NCBI GenBank assembly: GCA_045637485.1
Contig: JAZTZK010000340.1
Coordinates: forward strand, 1-35,226
Reading direction: 5' to 3'
Length of the DNA: 35,226 nt
Source: UBA2862 sp045637485
Lineage (GTDB): Bacteria; Bacillota; Clostridia; Christensenellales; Aristaeellaceae
Under the pieces are notes generated by a model. That model was not told where the DNA came from, ran no database searches, and was given only the letters and a program-made list of their open reading frames with translations. Made by a program: the position numbers and the translations under genes. The first letter of the stretch is position 1, and every line of letters starts with the position of its first letter. This document shows positions 15,462 to 23,664 of the stretch, one piece after another.

Positions 15462-16448
15462 TTACCACAGCTCAACGATCCCCACGCCAGGGAAATAGCG
15501 CTGCAAAATCTGCTGCGCGGTCCGGCCCTCCTCGGCCATCTGATACGCGCCCCATTGCGACAGGCCCACACCGTGGCCGAAACCCCGCCCCTTGAAGGTG
15601 ACCGCGTCTCCCACCAGTGTCACACTGTCGATCAGCGTGCTCTTCAGCCTGTTCGCGCCGATCTGCAAGCGGAAGGAGGGCGCGGAGACGGCCTTTCCGT
15701 TGACCAGTATCGCCCTGGCCCGGCCCGATTCCCCCTTCTCGCCAAGCTCGACGGTCTCCACCGCGCCCACCTGCCCTCCTGCGTCGATGCAGGCTTTGGC
15801 CACCTGGTCGCGGGTGAAGGTCGCCGTCCAGTTTTTCACGCTGTCGGGCGCTCTTTTGGACTCCTCCGAGACCGCCGGCTTCAGGTATTCCGGATCGCCG
15901 CCCTTATACTCCAGGGCGACCGAGGGCAGCTCGGTCATGCCCCCGGAATGGGCGTGGAACCAGGCGTTCGGGTATTCCCCCTGCCAGGACAGCGCCATGC
16001 CCCGGGTCTCGTCCACGGCCTGGCGCACCCTTGCGTTCACGCTGTCCGGCGCGTAGGCCTGAGCCTCCGCCACGTCGGTTGAGATGTCCGCCCCCTCATA
16101 CTTCGATTGCTTGTCCTGGCAGAACTTCAGCACGAAAGTGCGCGCCAGTACCGCCTGGGCCTTCAACGCCTCCATGGGCCAGTCGTTCTTCATCTCCCCT
16201 GCCACGACGCCCGTCACATAGCTTTCGATGTCCATGTCGTTGGTCTTTTTGTCGGACACGTCGTATACGGACAGCGTGGGAACCCCGTTTTTCCCGATCT
16301 CCAGCTTGCGGGGCAGCTTCGGCAGGTTGGCCTTTGAATCGCTCAGTCGCCAGTTGACCGACAGGTCGCGGCCGCGCATGCAGCCCACGAGTCCCAGCGC
16401 AATGAGCGCCAGCGCCAGTGCAACCGCCATTTTTTTCGTCATTTTCAT
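15462..16448 (-). CDS. SpoIID/LytB domain lipoprotein
   Basis: A 328-residue exported protein with a lipoprotein signal: basic N-terminus, hydrophobic core and lipobox LVGC with Cys23. The SpoIID domain follows: 'DIESYVTGVVAGEM...PMEALKAQAVLARTFVL', 'AWFHAHSGGMTELPSVA' and the C-terminal 'KGRGFGHGVGLSQWGAYQMAEEGRTAQQILQRYFPGV'. SpoIID is a lytic transglycosylase acting on denuded glycan during spore engulfment; the conserved Glu after 'VAGEM' is present. Family members also occur in non-sporulating bacteria, so this alone does not prove sporulation. The ATG 8 nt after GAGGTGG is chosen. No spoIIQ/spoIIID neighbours are present, unlike the usual spoIID locus. Confidence 0.92.
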   Translation of the reverse strand: MKMTKKMAVALALALIALGLVGCMRGRDLSVNWRLSDSKANLPKLPRKLEIGKNGVPTLSVYDVSDKKTNDMDIESYVTGVVAGEMKNDWPMEALKAQAVLARTFVLKFCQDKQSKYEGADISTDVAEAQAYAPDSVNARVRQAVDETRGMALSWQGEYPNAWFHAHSGGMTELPSVALEYKGGDPEYLKPAVSEESKRAPDSVKNWTATFTRDQVAKACIDAGGQVGAVETVELGEKGESGRARAILVNGKAVSAPSFRLQIGANRLKSTLIDSVTLVGDAVTFKGRGFGHGVGLSQWGAYQMAEEGRTAQQILQRYFPGVGIVELW

Positions 16449-16519
16449 TGAATACACCACCTCGCCTCTATTATGCGAACTTTGCCCAACGGTATGCGCG
16501 CAAAAAAACGCGCGCGTTG

Positions 16520-16548
16520 TTGCGTAATGCCACCGTTTTTTGTATAAT
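16520..16548 (+). promoter_or_regulatory. Promoter of the acetate kinase-like gene
   Basis: TTGCGT (16520-16525), a 17-bp spacer and a perfect TATAAT (16543-16548), giving a leader of roughly 30 nt. It lies in the divergent gap with the SpoIID-like gene. Confidence 0.7.
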
Positions 16549-16586
16549 CATGGCAAGTTCAACACATGTCGAAAGGAGCAAACCCC

Positions 16587-17759
16587 ATGAAGATCCTCAT
16601 CTGCAACGCCGGAAGCACGTCGCTGAAGTTCAAGCTCTGGGACATGCCGGTCCTCGCCGTGCTGGCCGATGGCAAGGTGGAGCGCGTGGGCTCAAACGAC
16701 GCCATCTTCCACTATTCAAGCGACGATCATACCGTCAAAAGCGACGGACTGCCCATTCCCGATTACACCGCCGGAATCCGGATGTTCCTGGACGCGCTGA
16801 CGGCCCCGGAGGGCGGCGCGATCGCGGCTCTCTCCGAAATCGACGCCGTGGGCTTCAAGACGGTGCTGGCGAAGGGCTTCTACGGCGTTCACCTGTTGAC
16901 GGAGGACGTGCTGGAGGGCATGCGGGCCTGGCTCCCGGTGGCTCCCGCCCACAACGGCCCCTACCTCGAGGCCATCTCCGTGTTTGAAAAGCTGCTGCCG
17001 GACGCGCCCCGGGTGGGCGTGTTCGAAACCGCCTTCCACCGCACCATCCCGCTGGAAAGGCGCATCTTCCCAGTGCCCTACGAATGGTATGAAAAGTACG
17101 GCGTGATGCGCATGGGCTATCACGGCGCGTCCCACGGCTACATCGCCCGAAAGCTGGCGGGTCAGCGACGGGTGATCTCCTGCCACCTGGGGGGCAGCGC
17201 GTCGATCTGCGCGATATCGGACGGAAAGAGCGTGGACAACAGCTTCGGCTTCTCACTCCAAATGGGCATCCCCCACGCCAGTCGCACCGGGGACGTGGAC
17301 GCGTACCTGGTGCCCTTCCTGCTGGGGCAGGGGCTGACGCTGGAGCAAATCTACGAGGGCCTCGGCAAAAACGGCGGCCTGAAGGGCATATCCGGCACCA
17401 GCGGCGACATACGGGACGTGGACGCCGCCATGCGCGCCGGCAGCGCGCGGGCAAAGCTGGCGCTGGACGTGCTGGCCACTCATATCATACGCTATGTCGG
17501 CGCGTACATCATGGAATTGGGCGGCTTGGACGCCATCGCCTTCACCGGCGGCATCGGTGAAAACTACGCGCCGCTGCGCTGCACGGTCCTCGAGGCCATG
17601 GCCCACATGGGCATGGTGATCGACGCCGAGTCCAACGAACGCGGCGCGGGCGAGCGGCTCATATCCGCGCCGAATTCCGCAATCGAGGCCCATGTGATCC
17701 CCGCCAATGAGGAGCTGATGGTGGTTCAATCGGCCTATGATCTCATTAAATCCAAATAA
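16587..17759 (+). CDS. Acetate kinase homologue with altered active site
   Basis: A 390-residue ASKHA-fold kinase closest to acetate kinase, which interconverts acetate + ATP and acetyl phosphate. Retained: Asn7 ('ICNAGSTSLK'), His122 ('APAHN'), His179 ('GYHGASH'), Arg233 ('SRTGDVDAYL'), 'HLGGSAS', 'FTGGIGEN' and the C-terminal Glu ('NEELMVVQ'). Changed: the canonical Arg91 of 'GHRVVHGG' is Lys91 in 'GFKTVLAKG', and the catalytic Asp148 of 'FDTAFH' is Glu147 in 'FETAFH'. The start is the ATG 8 nt after AAAGGAG. The glgC operon begins 118 bp downstream and no phosphotransacetylase gene is adjacent. It may be a divergent acyl kinase or have another substrate. Confidence 0.85.
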   Translation: MKILICNAGSTSLKFKLWDMPVLAVLADGKVERVGSNDAIFHYSSDDHTVKSDGLPIPDYTAGIRMFLDALTAPEGGAIAALSEIDAVGFKTVLAKGFYGVHLLTEDVLEGMRAWLPVAPAHNGPYLEAISVFEKLLPDAPRVGVFETAFHRTIPLERRIFPVPYEWYEKYGVMRMGYHGASHGYIARKLAGQRRVISCHLGGSASICAISDGKSVDNSFGFSLQMGIPHASRTGDVDAYLVPFLLGQGLTLEQIYEGLGKNGGLKGISGTSGDIRDVDAAMRAGSARAKLALDVLATHIIRYVGAYIMELGGLDAIAFTGGIGENYAPLRCTVLEAMAHMGMVIDAESNERGAGERLISAPNSAIEAHVIPANEELMVVQSAYDLIKSK

Positions 17760-17791
17760 ATTAGAAAAATGTGCTGTAAACTATAGATTTT

Positions 17792-17819
17792 TTGGCAAAG
17801 ATGTTGTATACTATATTAT
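17792..17819 (+). promoter_or_regulatory. Promoter of the glgC-glgD-glgA operon
   Basis: TTGGCA (17792-17797), a 16-bp spacer and TATTAT (17814-17819), both one base from consensus, in an AT-rich gap. The predicted leader is about 50 nt. Confidence 0.6.
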
Positions 17820-17877
17820 GATTTGGTAACGGGGTAAAATTGACCCGATGCCTAAACAATATGAAAGTAGGGATAGC

Positions 17878-19074
17878 GTGAAAAAGAAGAAGTGTATCGC
17901 CATGCTTCTGGCTGGCGGTCAGGGAAGCCGTCTCGGACTTCTCACCAAGGTCATGGCCAAACCGGCCGTGCCCTTCGGCGGAAAGTATCGCATCATTGAC
18001 TTTCCCCTGTCCAACTGCACCAATTCCAACATTGACACCGTGGGCGTGCTCACCCAGTACCGGCCATTGGAGCTGAACAGCTACATCGGCTCCGGTCAGA
18101 CCTGGGACCTTGACCTGAGCTATGGCGGCGTATACGTGCTGCCCCCCTATGCCACCGCCGACAGCAGCGAGTGGTACAAGGGCACCGCCAACGCCATCTA
18201 TCAGAACTTCGGCTTTATCGAACAGTTCGACCCGGAATACGTGCTCGTCCTCTCCGGCGACCATATCTATAAGATGGATTACAACCGGATGCTCAGCTCT
18301 CACATCGAGCGCAACGCCGACGTTACCATCGCGGTGCGCCCCGTGCCGTGGGAGGTCGCCCCGTCCTTCGGCATCATGAACGTGGACGAGAACGACGCCA
18401 TCATCGAATTCGAGGAGAAGCCGAAGCAGCCCAAGAGCAACCTGGCTTCGATGGGCGTCTACATCTTCACCTGGAAGGTGATGAAGGAATACCTGACCGC
18501 CGACGCCGCCGACCTGAAATCCCAGAACGACTTCGGCAAGAACATCATCCCGAACCTGCTGAACGACAAAAAGGCGCTGTACGCCTACGCGTTCACCGAT
18601 TACTGGAAGGATGTCGGCACCATCGCCAGCCTCTGGGAGGCCAACATGGACCTGCTGAAGACCCCGCCGGAATTCGACCTGACCGACCCGCGCTGGAAGA
18701 TCTATTCCCGCACGCCGGTCATGCCGCCCCACTTCATCGCGGACGACGCGATCGTGGTCAACTCCATGGTCACCGAGGGCTGCGAGATCGACGGCACCGT
18801 GCGCGACAGCGTGCTGTTCGCGGGTGTGACCGTGGAAAAGGGCGCGGTGGTCGAGGACAGCGTGATCATGCCCGGCACCACCATCAAGGCCGGGGCCGTG
18901 GTGCGCCGCACCATCGTCTCCGAGGACTGCGTGATCGCCAGGGATTGCCAGGTGGGCGAAGCCGCCGGCGATATCGCCCTGATCGGCCAGGATACCGTGC
19001 TGCCCGAGGGATACGTGGTAAAGGCGGGCCTGCAGGTCGACAACGATGCTATTTCCCGAAAGGAGGGCGCCTGA
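17878..19074 (+). CDS. glgC: Glucose-1-phosphate adenylyltransferase, catalytic subunit
   Basis: Makes ADP-glucose from glucose-1-phosphate and ATP, the first committed step of glycogen synthesis. The nucleotide-binding signature 'MLLAGGQGSRLGLLTKVMAKPAVPFGGKYRIIDFPLSNC' is intact, as are 'GTANAIYQN', 'LSGDHIYKMDY', 'FEEKPKQPKS' and 'YWKDVGTI', followed by a left-handed beta-helix domain. A GTG start at 17878, preceded by AGTAGGGATAGC and giving 'KKKKCIAMLLAGG', matches other Firmicute GlgC starts; the longer frame from ATG 17848 adds ten unlike residues. It overlaps no gene but glgD begins 1 bp after its stop, indicating translational coupling and a GlgC-GlgD heteromer. Confidence 0.96.
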   Translation: MKKKKCIAMLLAGGQGSRLGLLTKVMAKPAVPFGGKYRIIDFPLSNCTNSNIDTVGVLTQYRPLELNSYIGSGQTWDLDLSYGGVYVLPPYATADSSEWYKGTANAIYQNFGFIEQFDPEYVLVLSGDHIYKMDYNRMLSSHIERNADVTIAVRPVPWEVAPSFGIMNVDENDAIIEFEEKPKQPKSNLASMGVYIFTWKVMKEYLTADAADLKSQNDFGKNIIPNLLNDKKALYAYAFTDYWKDVGTIASLWEANMDLLKTPPEFDLTDPRWKIYSRTPVMPPHFIADDAIVVNSMVTEGCEIDGTVRDSVLFAGVTVEKGAVVEDSVIMPGTTIKAGAVVRRTIVSEDCVIARDCQVGEAAGDIALIGQDTVLPEGYVVKAGLQVDNDAISRKEGA

Positions 19075-19075
19075 T

Positions 19076-20212
19076 ATGAACGATGTCATGGGCATTGTCT
19101 ACACTTCTAAAGACGACCTCACGCTGCGCGAGCTGACAAGCCAGCGCGCGGTGGCCGCGATTCCCGTGGCCGGCCGCTATCGCATCATCGATTTCACACT
19201 CTCCAGCCTCGTGAATTCGAACATCCACAACGTGGGCATCATCGCCCAGAAGAACTATCACTCGCTGATGGACCACCTGGGCTCCGGCAAGGACTGGGAT
19301 CTGCACACCCGCAACAACGGCCTGTTCATACTGCCCCCCTTCCTGACCCGTGAAAACGGCGGCGAGTACAGCGGTGTGCTGGACGCCTTGAAGGCCAACT
19401 TCGACTACCTGCGCCGCTCCCGCCAGGAGTTCGTGATCCTGACCAACAGCGATTACGTGATGAACACGAGCTTCGAGCCGATGATCCAGCAGCACATCAA
19501 GTCCGGCGCGGACATCACGCTAATGTACAAGAAGGCCACGCCCGAGATCACCGAGTTCACCTCCTCGTCGAAGAACGACCACTGCTACCTGGGCATCGGC
19601 GAGGGCGACATCGTCAACGACATCGAGATCAACCCCAACGCGGCCAGCTACAGCAACCTGTACCTGAACGTCATGATGATCAAGCGCACGATGCTGATGT
19701 ACATGGTCGACCAGGTTATCTCCCACGGCAACCACGACTTCTACGCGGACATGCTGCGCCCCTATATCAGATCCGGCGCACTGAAGATCATGGCCTACGA
19801 GGAGAAGGGATACTATCGCCGTATTGAGACGATCCGCGGCTACTTCAACTTCAACATGGACCTGCTGAAGCCCGGCGTGCGCAAGGAGCTGTTCGGCACG
19901 AACCCTGTCTACACCAAGACCCGCGACTCCGTGCCCACCATCTATCGCGGCAACGCGAAGATCAAGAACTCCCTGATCGCCGACGGCTGTGTGATCGACG
20001 GCGAGGTGGAGAACTGCGTGCTGTTCCGCGGCGTCACCGTGGGCAAGGGCGCGAAGCTGAAGAACTGCGTGATCATGCAGGACGGCTACATCGAGGAGGA
20101 CGTCGAGCTCGAAAACGTCATCTTTGACAAGGCGGTCACCATCCGCAGCCACAGCCGCCTGGTCGGCCCGGGCCAGTACCCGATCGTCATCGGCAAGAAC
20201 ATCACGCTGTAA
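19076..20212 (+). CDS. glgD: GlgD, regulatory subunit of ADP-glucose pyrophosphorylase
   Basis: A 378-residue paralogue of GlgC that lacks the N-terminal nucleotide-binding GGxGxRL loop ('IVYTSKDDLTLRELTSQRAVAAIPVAGRYRIIDFTLSS') but keeps the overall fold and the C-terminal beta-helix. In Bacillus and relatives GlgD is not catalytic itself and raises GlgC activity. The ATG is 1 bp after the glgC stop, with AAAGGAGGG inside the end of glgC. A GC-rich hairpin lies 7 bp downstream, before glgA. Confidence 0.94.
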   Translation: MNDVMGIVYTSKDDLTLRELTSQRAVAAIPVAGRYRIIDFTLSSLVNSNIHNVGIIAQKNYHSLMDHLGSGKDWDLHTRNNGLFILPPFLTRENGGEYSGVLDALKANFDYLRRSRQEFVILTNSDYVMNTSFEPMIQQHIKSGADITLMYKKATPEITEFTSSSKNDHCYLGIGEGDIVNDIEINPNAASYSNLYLNVMMIKRTMLMYMVDQVISHGNHDFYADMLRPYIRSGALKIMAYEEKGYYRRIETIRGYFNFNMDLLKPGVRKELFGTNPVYTKTRDSVPTIYRGNAKIKNSLIADGCVIDGEVENCVLFRGVTVGKGAKLKNCVIMQDGYIEEDVELENVIFDKAVTIRSHSRLVGPGQYPIVIGKNITL

Positions 20213-20218
20213 ATCATA

Positions 20219-20250
20219 TCCCTCCGGGGGCCGCAGCGCTCCCGGAGGGA
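20219..20250 (+). other. GC-rich hairpin between glgD and glgA
   Basis: A perfect 10-bp stem (20219-20228 and 20241-20250) around a 12-nt loop, with no T-run after it. It may be a processing or stabilising element rather than a terminator, since glgA has no obvious separate promoter. Confidence 0.55.
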
Positions 20251-20321
20251 ACAAAGGAAGACCCGCGGTATAACCCGTTTCAAACCCGGAAAGAATCAAA
20301 CCTATAGGAGGAAACAGAGCC

Positions 20322-21986
20322 ATGAAAATTCTCTTCGCAACATCTGAATGCATGCCTTTTGTCAAGACCGGCGGCATTGCGGACGTGATGGGCGCGCTGC
20401 CCAGGGAAATCCTGAAGGCCGGCGAAGACGTCCGCGTCATCCTCCCGCTGTACAAGGCCATCGGCGCCGAGTGGCGTGAGAAGATGCAGCATATGCTGTA
20501 TTTCTATATAAACCTCGGCTGGCGCAGGCAGTATGTGGGCATTGAAACGATGGTATACGGCGGCGTCACGTTCTACTTTGTTGACAACGAGCAGTACTTT
20601 GGCCGGGACTACATCTACGGCATGGGCGGCGACGAGGGCGAGCGCTTCGCCTACTTCTGCCGGGCCGTGATGGAAGCGCTGCCGAAGATCGACTTCATCC
20701 CCGACGTGCTGCACTGCAACGACTGGCAGACCGGCCTGATTCCGGTGCTTCACAAGCTGCAGTACAAGCACCTGGAGCTTTTTGCGAACATGCGGACGGT
20801 CTACACCATCCACAACCTGCAGTACCAGGGACTGTTCCCCATCGACACCATCGAGGACCTGCTGTACCTGGGCAACCTGGCCTACACCAGCGACGCCCTG
20901 GAGTTCTACGGCATGTGCTCCTGCATGAAGGGCGGCATCGTGTTCGCCGATGAGATCACCACCGTCAGCCCCACCTATTCCCAGGAGATCCAGACCGCCT
21001 ACTACGGCGAACGGCTGGACGGGCTGCTCCGCACCCGGGTGGACCACCTCACCGGCATACTCAACGGCATCGACACCGAGGAGTTCGACCCCGAGAAGGA
21101 TCCGCTGCTCACCCGGAACTACACCCCGGACACCTATGACAGGAAGGTTGAAAACAAGCTGGCGCTGCAGCGCGAGCTGGGTCTGACCGTCGACGCCAAT
21201 GTGCCGATGATCGCCATGATCACCCGCCTGGCCGGCCAGAAGGGCCTGGATCTTGTGGAGTGCGTGCTGCCGGAGATCATGAACACCGGCGCCCAGCTGG
21301 TGATACTGGGCATGGGCGAGAGCCGTTACGTCGACCTGTTCAGCTGGGCCCAGTGGAAGTACCCGTTGCAGGTCTCGGCCAACTTCCAGATGAACAACGC
21401 CCTGGCCCACAAGATCTACGCCGCGGCGGATCTTTTCCTGATGCCCTCGCTGTTCGAACCCTGCGGCCTGAGCCAACTGATCTCGCTGCGCTACGGCACG
21501 CTGCCCATCACCCGTGAGACCGGCGGCCTGCGGGACACCGTGCTCGCCTACAACGAATACACCGGCGACGGCAACGGCTTCACCTTCCTCTATTACAACG
21601 CCCACGACATGCTGCACGTCATCGAGAACGCCGTGCGCATGTTCCACGAGCAGCGCGAGCTGTTCAACAGCCTGGCCATACGCGCCATGAAGGGCCAGTA
21701 CGGCTGGGATCAATCCGCGAGGAAGTACATCGAGCTGTATGAGAAGCTGGCCCCGGAGGCCGCAAAGAAGCCAGCAAAGAAGAAAGCAGCGCCGAAGGCC
21801 GATGCGTCAGAGGACAGCGAGGGGAAGCCCGCCACCCGCAAGAGAGCCGCCAAGCCCAAGGCCGAGGCCGCCGAGGCCGAAGCACCGGGCAGGAAGCCCG
21901 CGACCCGCAAGAAGGCCGCCAGCGCCGAAGAAGCGCCGAAGAAGCCCCGCGCGCCCCGCAAGAAGAAGGAAGAGGCCGCCGAATAA
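20322..21986 (+). CDS. glgA: Glycogen synthase with basic C-terminal extension
   Basis: A GT5 ADP-glucose-dependent alpha-1,4-glucan synthase. The N-terminal 'ECMPFVKTGGIADVMGALP' carries the K-T-G-G ADP-glucose site; 'DVLHCNDWQTGLIPV' and 'TVYTIHNLQYQGLFP' follow, and the C-terminal domain has 'ITRLAGQKGLDL', 'LMPSLFEPCGLSQLISLRYGTLPI' and 'TGGLRDTV'. The catalytic core ends near residue 476, a normal family length. The remaining 78 residues are Lys/Ala/Pro-rich with two copies of a PATRK-[RK]-AA unit. An AGGAGG site precedes the ATG by about 10 nt. It is third in the glg operon; no glgB or glgP is in view. Confidence 0.95.
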   Translation: MKILFATSECMPFVKTGGIADVMGALPREILKAGEDVRVILPLYKAIGAEWREKMQHMLYFYINLGWRRQYVGIETMVYGGVTFYFVDNEQYFGRDYIYGMGGDEGERFAYFCRAVMEALPKIDFIPDVLHCNDWQTGLIPVLHKLQYKHLELFANMRTVYTIHNLQYQGLFPIDTIEDLLYLGNLAYTSDALEFYGMCSCMKGGIVFADEITTVSPTYSQEIQTAYYGERLDGLLRTRVDHLTGILNGIDTEEFDPEKDPLLTRNYTPDTYDRKVENKLALQRELGLTVDANVPMIAMITRLAGQKGLDLVECVLPEIMNTGAQLVILGMGESRYVDLFSWAQWKYPLQVSANFQMNNALAHKIYAAADLFLMPSLFEPCGLSQLISLRYGTLPITRETGGLRDTVLAYNEYTGDGNGFTFLYYNAHDMLHVIENAVRMFHEQRELFNSLAIRAMKGQYGWDQSARKYIELYEKLAPEAAKKPAKKKAAPKADASEDSEGKPATRKRAAKPKAEAAEAEAPGRKPATRKKAASAEEAPKKPRAPRKKKEEAAE

Positions 21987-22013
21987 CGGCGATGCTGCAA
22001 GCATCTACAGTTC

Positions 22014-22046
22014 GGAATAACCGATGTCAGCCGCATCGGTTATTCC
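22014..22046 (+). terminator. Hairpin after glgA
   Basis: A perfect 13-bp stem (22014-22026 and 22034-22046) with a 7-nt loop, followed by TTTAAAAA. The tail is short, so readthrough into the AAA ATPase gene 29 bp on is possible. Confidence 0.65.
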
Positions 22047-22075
22047 TTTAAAAATGTATTGACAGGAGCACGATC

Positions 22076-23299
22076 ATGGATAATCGCGACGAAATCATTC
22101 GCACCCAAATGGACCTGATCAGCACGCTGGTCAGCAACAACCTCCGCAACATGGCGGACGACATATGGGGCGTTCCTGCGCCCAAGCCCCCCGCTCCCGA
22201 CCCGTCAAAAAAGCCTGTGGATACCCCGGAGGCTATGAACAAGACCGGGAAGACCCCTGCGCCCGTGGCCGAAGCCAAGCCCGCCGACGCCCAGCAGGCG
22301 ACCGAGGAGGAGACCCCGCCGGAGAACATCGAGGACCTGAAGAAGGAGCTTGACGAGCTGGTCGGCCTTAAGGGTGTCAAGCGAGAGGTCAACAACCTCA
22401 TCAATACCGTCACCATCTACAAGCTGCGCCGTGAAAACGGCCTCAAGACGGTGGACATGTCGCTGCACATGGTGTTCTCGGGCAACCCCGGCACCGGAAA
22501 GACGATGATCGCCCGCCTGATGTCCCGCATCTACAAGAGCCTGGGCATACTTCAAAAGGGCCATCTGGTGGAGGTGGATCGCTCCGGACTGGTTGCGGGC
22601 TACGTGGGCCAAACCGCCACCAAGACCAGCGCCGTGATCGAAAAGGCGCTGGGCGGCGTATTGTTTATCGACGAGGCCTACGCCCTCAACGGCAAAACCG
22701 AGAACGACTTCGGCCAGGAGGCCATCGACACGCTGCTGAAGGCCATGGAGGATCACCGGGAGGACCTGGTGGTCATCGTGGCGGGCTATGACGGGCTGAT
22801 GGACCGGTTCATACACTCCAACCCCGGCCTGGAATCCCGCTTCAACCGCTACCTGCACTTCGATGACTACACCGCCGAAGAGATGATGGGCATACTGGAT
22901 ATGCAAATGAAGAAAGGACAGTATGTACTGACCGAACAGGCACGCAAGGACGTGGCCGATTACATCGCCGCCGCCAATACCAGTTCCATCGCCTTCGGCA
23001 ACGGGCGCGGTGTGCGCAACATATTCGAGCGACTGCTGGTCGCCCAGGCCAACCGGCTGGCGCAGGCCTCGGACATCACCAAAGACGACCTGATGACCAT
23101 CACCGAAGCCGACGTAGCTGCGGCCCGAAGCACCGACGAGAAGATCCTGGCCGCGGAGAAGGCCCAGCAGGAATTGATACAGTCCGCCGAAGACACCATT
23201 GCCGAGCTCCAGCGGCTGGCGAAGAACATCCCCGTAAAGCTTGATAAGCCGGTGACCGAAGGCCCGGAAGAACCGGACGTCCATGAGGACGAGGCTTAG
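22076..23299 (+). CDS. CbxX/SpoVK-type AAA ATPase
   Basis: A 407-residue AAA+ protein of the CbbX/CfqX/SpoVK group. An N-terminal helix is followed by a Pro/Ala/Glu-rich linker (about 33-82). The ATPase domain has Walker A GNPGTGKT (136-143), a pore-loop 'YVGQTATKT', Walker B 'VLFIDEAYAL' (195-204), 'GYDGLMDRFIHSNPGLESRFNRYLHFDDYT' with the arginine-finger region, and the lid helices with 'GNGRGVRNIFERLL'. These ATPases remodel partner proteins: CbbX activates Rubisco, and SpoVK is needed in spore maturation. No Rubisco is present here and the partner is unknown. ACAGGAG lies 8 nt before the ATG. The stop codon TAG is formed at the edge of a MITE-like element. Confidence 0.92.
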   Translation: MDNRDEIIRTQMDLISTLVSNNLRNMADDIWGVPAPKPPAPDPSKKPVDTPEAMNKTGKTPAPVAEAKPADAQQATEEETPPENIEDLKKELDELVGLKGVKREVNNLINTVTIYKLRRENGLKTVDMSLHMVFSGNPGTGKTMIARLMSRIYKSLGILQKGHLVEVDRSGLVAGYVGQTATKTSAVIEKALGGVLFIDEAYALNGKTENDFGQEAIDTLLKAMEDHREDLVVIVAGYDGLMDRFIHSNPGLESRFNRYLHFDDYTAEEMMGILDMQMKKGQYVLTEQARKDVADYIAAANTSSIAFGNGRGVRNIFERLLVAQANRLAQASDITKDDLMTITEADVAAARSTDEKILAAEKAQQELIQSAEDTIAELQRLAKNIPVKLDKPVTEGPEEPDVHEDEA

Positions 23300-23461
23300 A
23301 GTGTGTTACTAAAATGAGACATGTGCAGTTTCGAGTGGATTGGGCTGCATTTCAAGGCGATTTTCCGCAGGCTTAGTGGGGCTAAGTCAAGGGAAATCAA
23401 CGCAGAAATGCAGTTCAAGACGCCGAAAATGCATCTTGGCGAATTTAGAAACACACTCTAA
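23296..23461. mobile_element. MITE-like palindromic element with TA target-site duplication
   Basis: A 166-bp stretch whose ends are inverted copies: TTAGAGTGTGTT... at 23296-23315 pairs with 23442-23461 at 18 of 20 positions. Pairing continues inwards (23345-23353 with 23405-23413, perfect; 23372-23376 with 23382-23386 at the apex), so most of the element can fold into one long imperfect hairpin. TA dinucleotides flank the GAGTGTG... ends (23297-23298 and 23459-23460), as expected for Tc1/mariner-type (IS630) insertion. There is no coding frame. Removing the element with one TA restores GAG GCT TAA, so the upstream gene would end at the same residue. Confidence 0.75.
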
Positions 23462-23500
23462 AGGACTATCTTTGCGTCGCGTCGCCTGCGCCGCCACAGT

Positions 23501-23518
23501 GGCGGCCTGGAGGCCGCC
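23501..23518. repeat. GC-rich palindrome in the intergenic region
   Basis: GGCGGCCT and AGGCCGCC flank GG. It is part of a GC-rich stretch (about 23476-23525) that contrasts with nearby sequence. The rest of 23462-23664 shows a small C5/G5 hairpin at 23593-23605 and no gene. Confidence 0.45.
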
Positions 23519-23664
23519 GCTACAGTACCATATCCGACAAATATTGGGGCACTCTGAGCTGTAACAGGCAGTGCATTAAGTAACTGCAATATCCCCCCGA
23601 GGGGGTTGCGGCGGATTGGTTCTGCCGGTAGAATGGATGTATTGCGATCAAGCGAGGAATGAAG

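Noticed and set aside
17761..19095. Open frame of 444 codons on the minus strand opposite glgC
   Set aside because: It mirrors glgC completely and its composition (His, Gly, Val, Asp) is that of a shadow frame.
20280..21713. Open frame of 477 codons on the minus strand opposite glgA
   Set aside because: It is a shadow of glgA, with no start signal or recognisable motif.
22205..23284. Open frame of 359 codons on the minus strand opposite the AAA ATPase
   Set aside because: It is antisense to a gene with intact Walker motifs and lacks its own signals.
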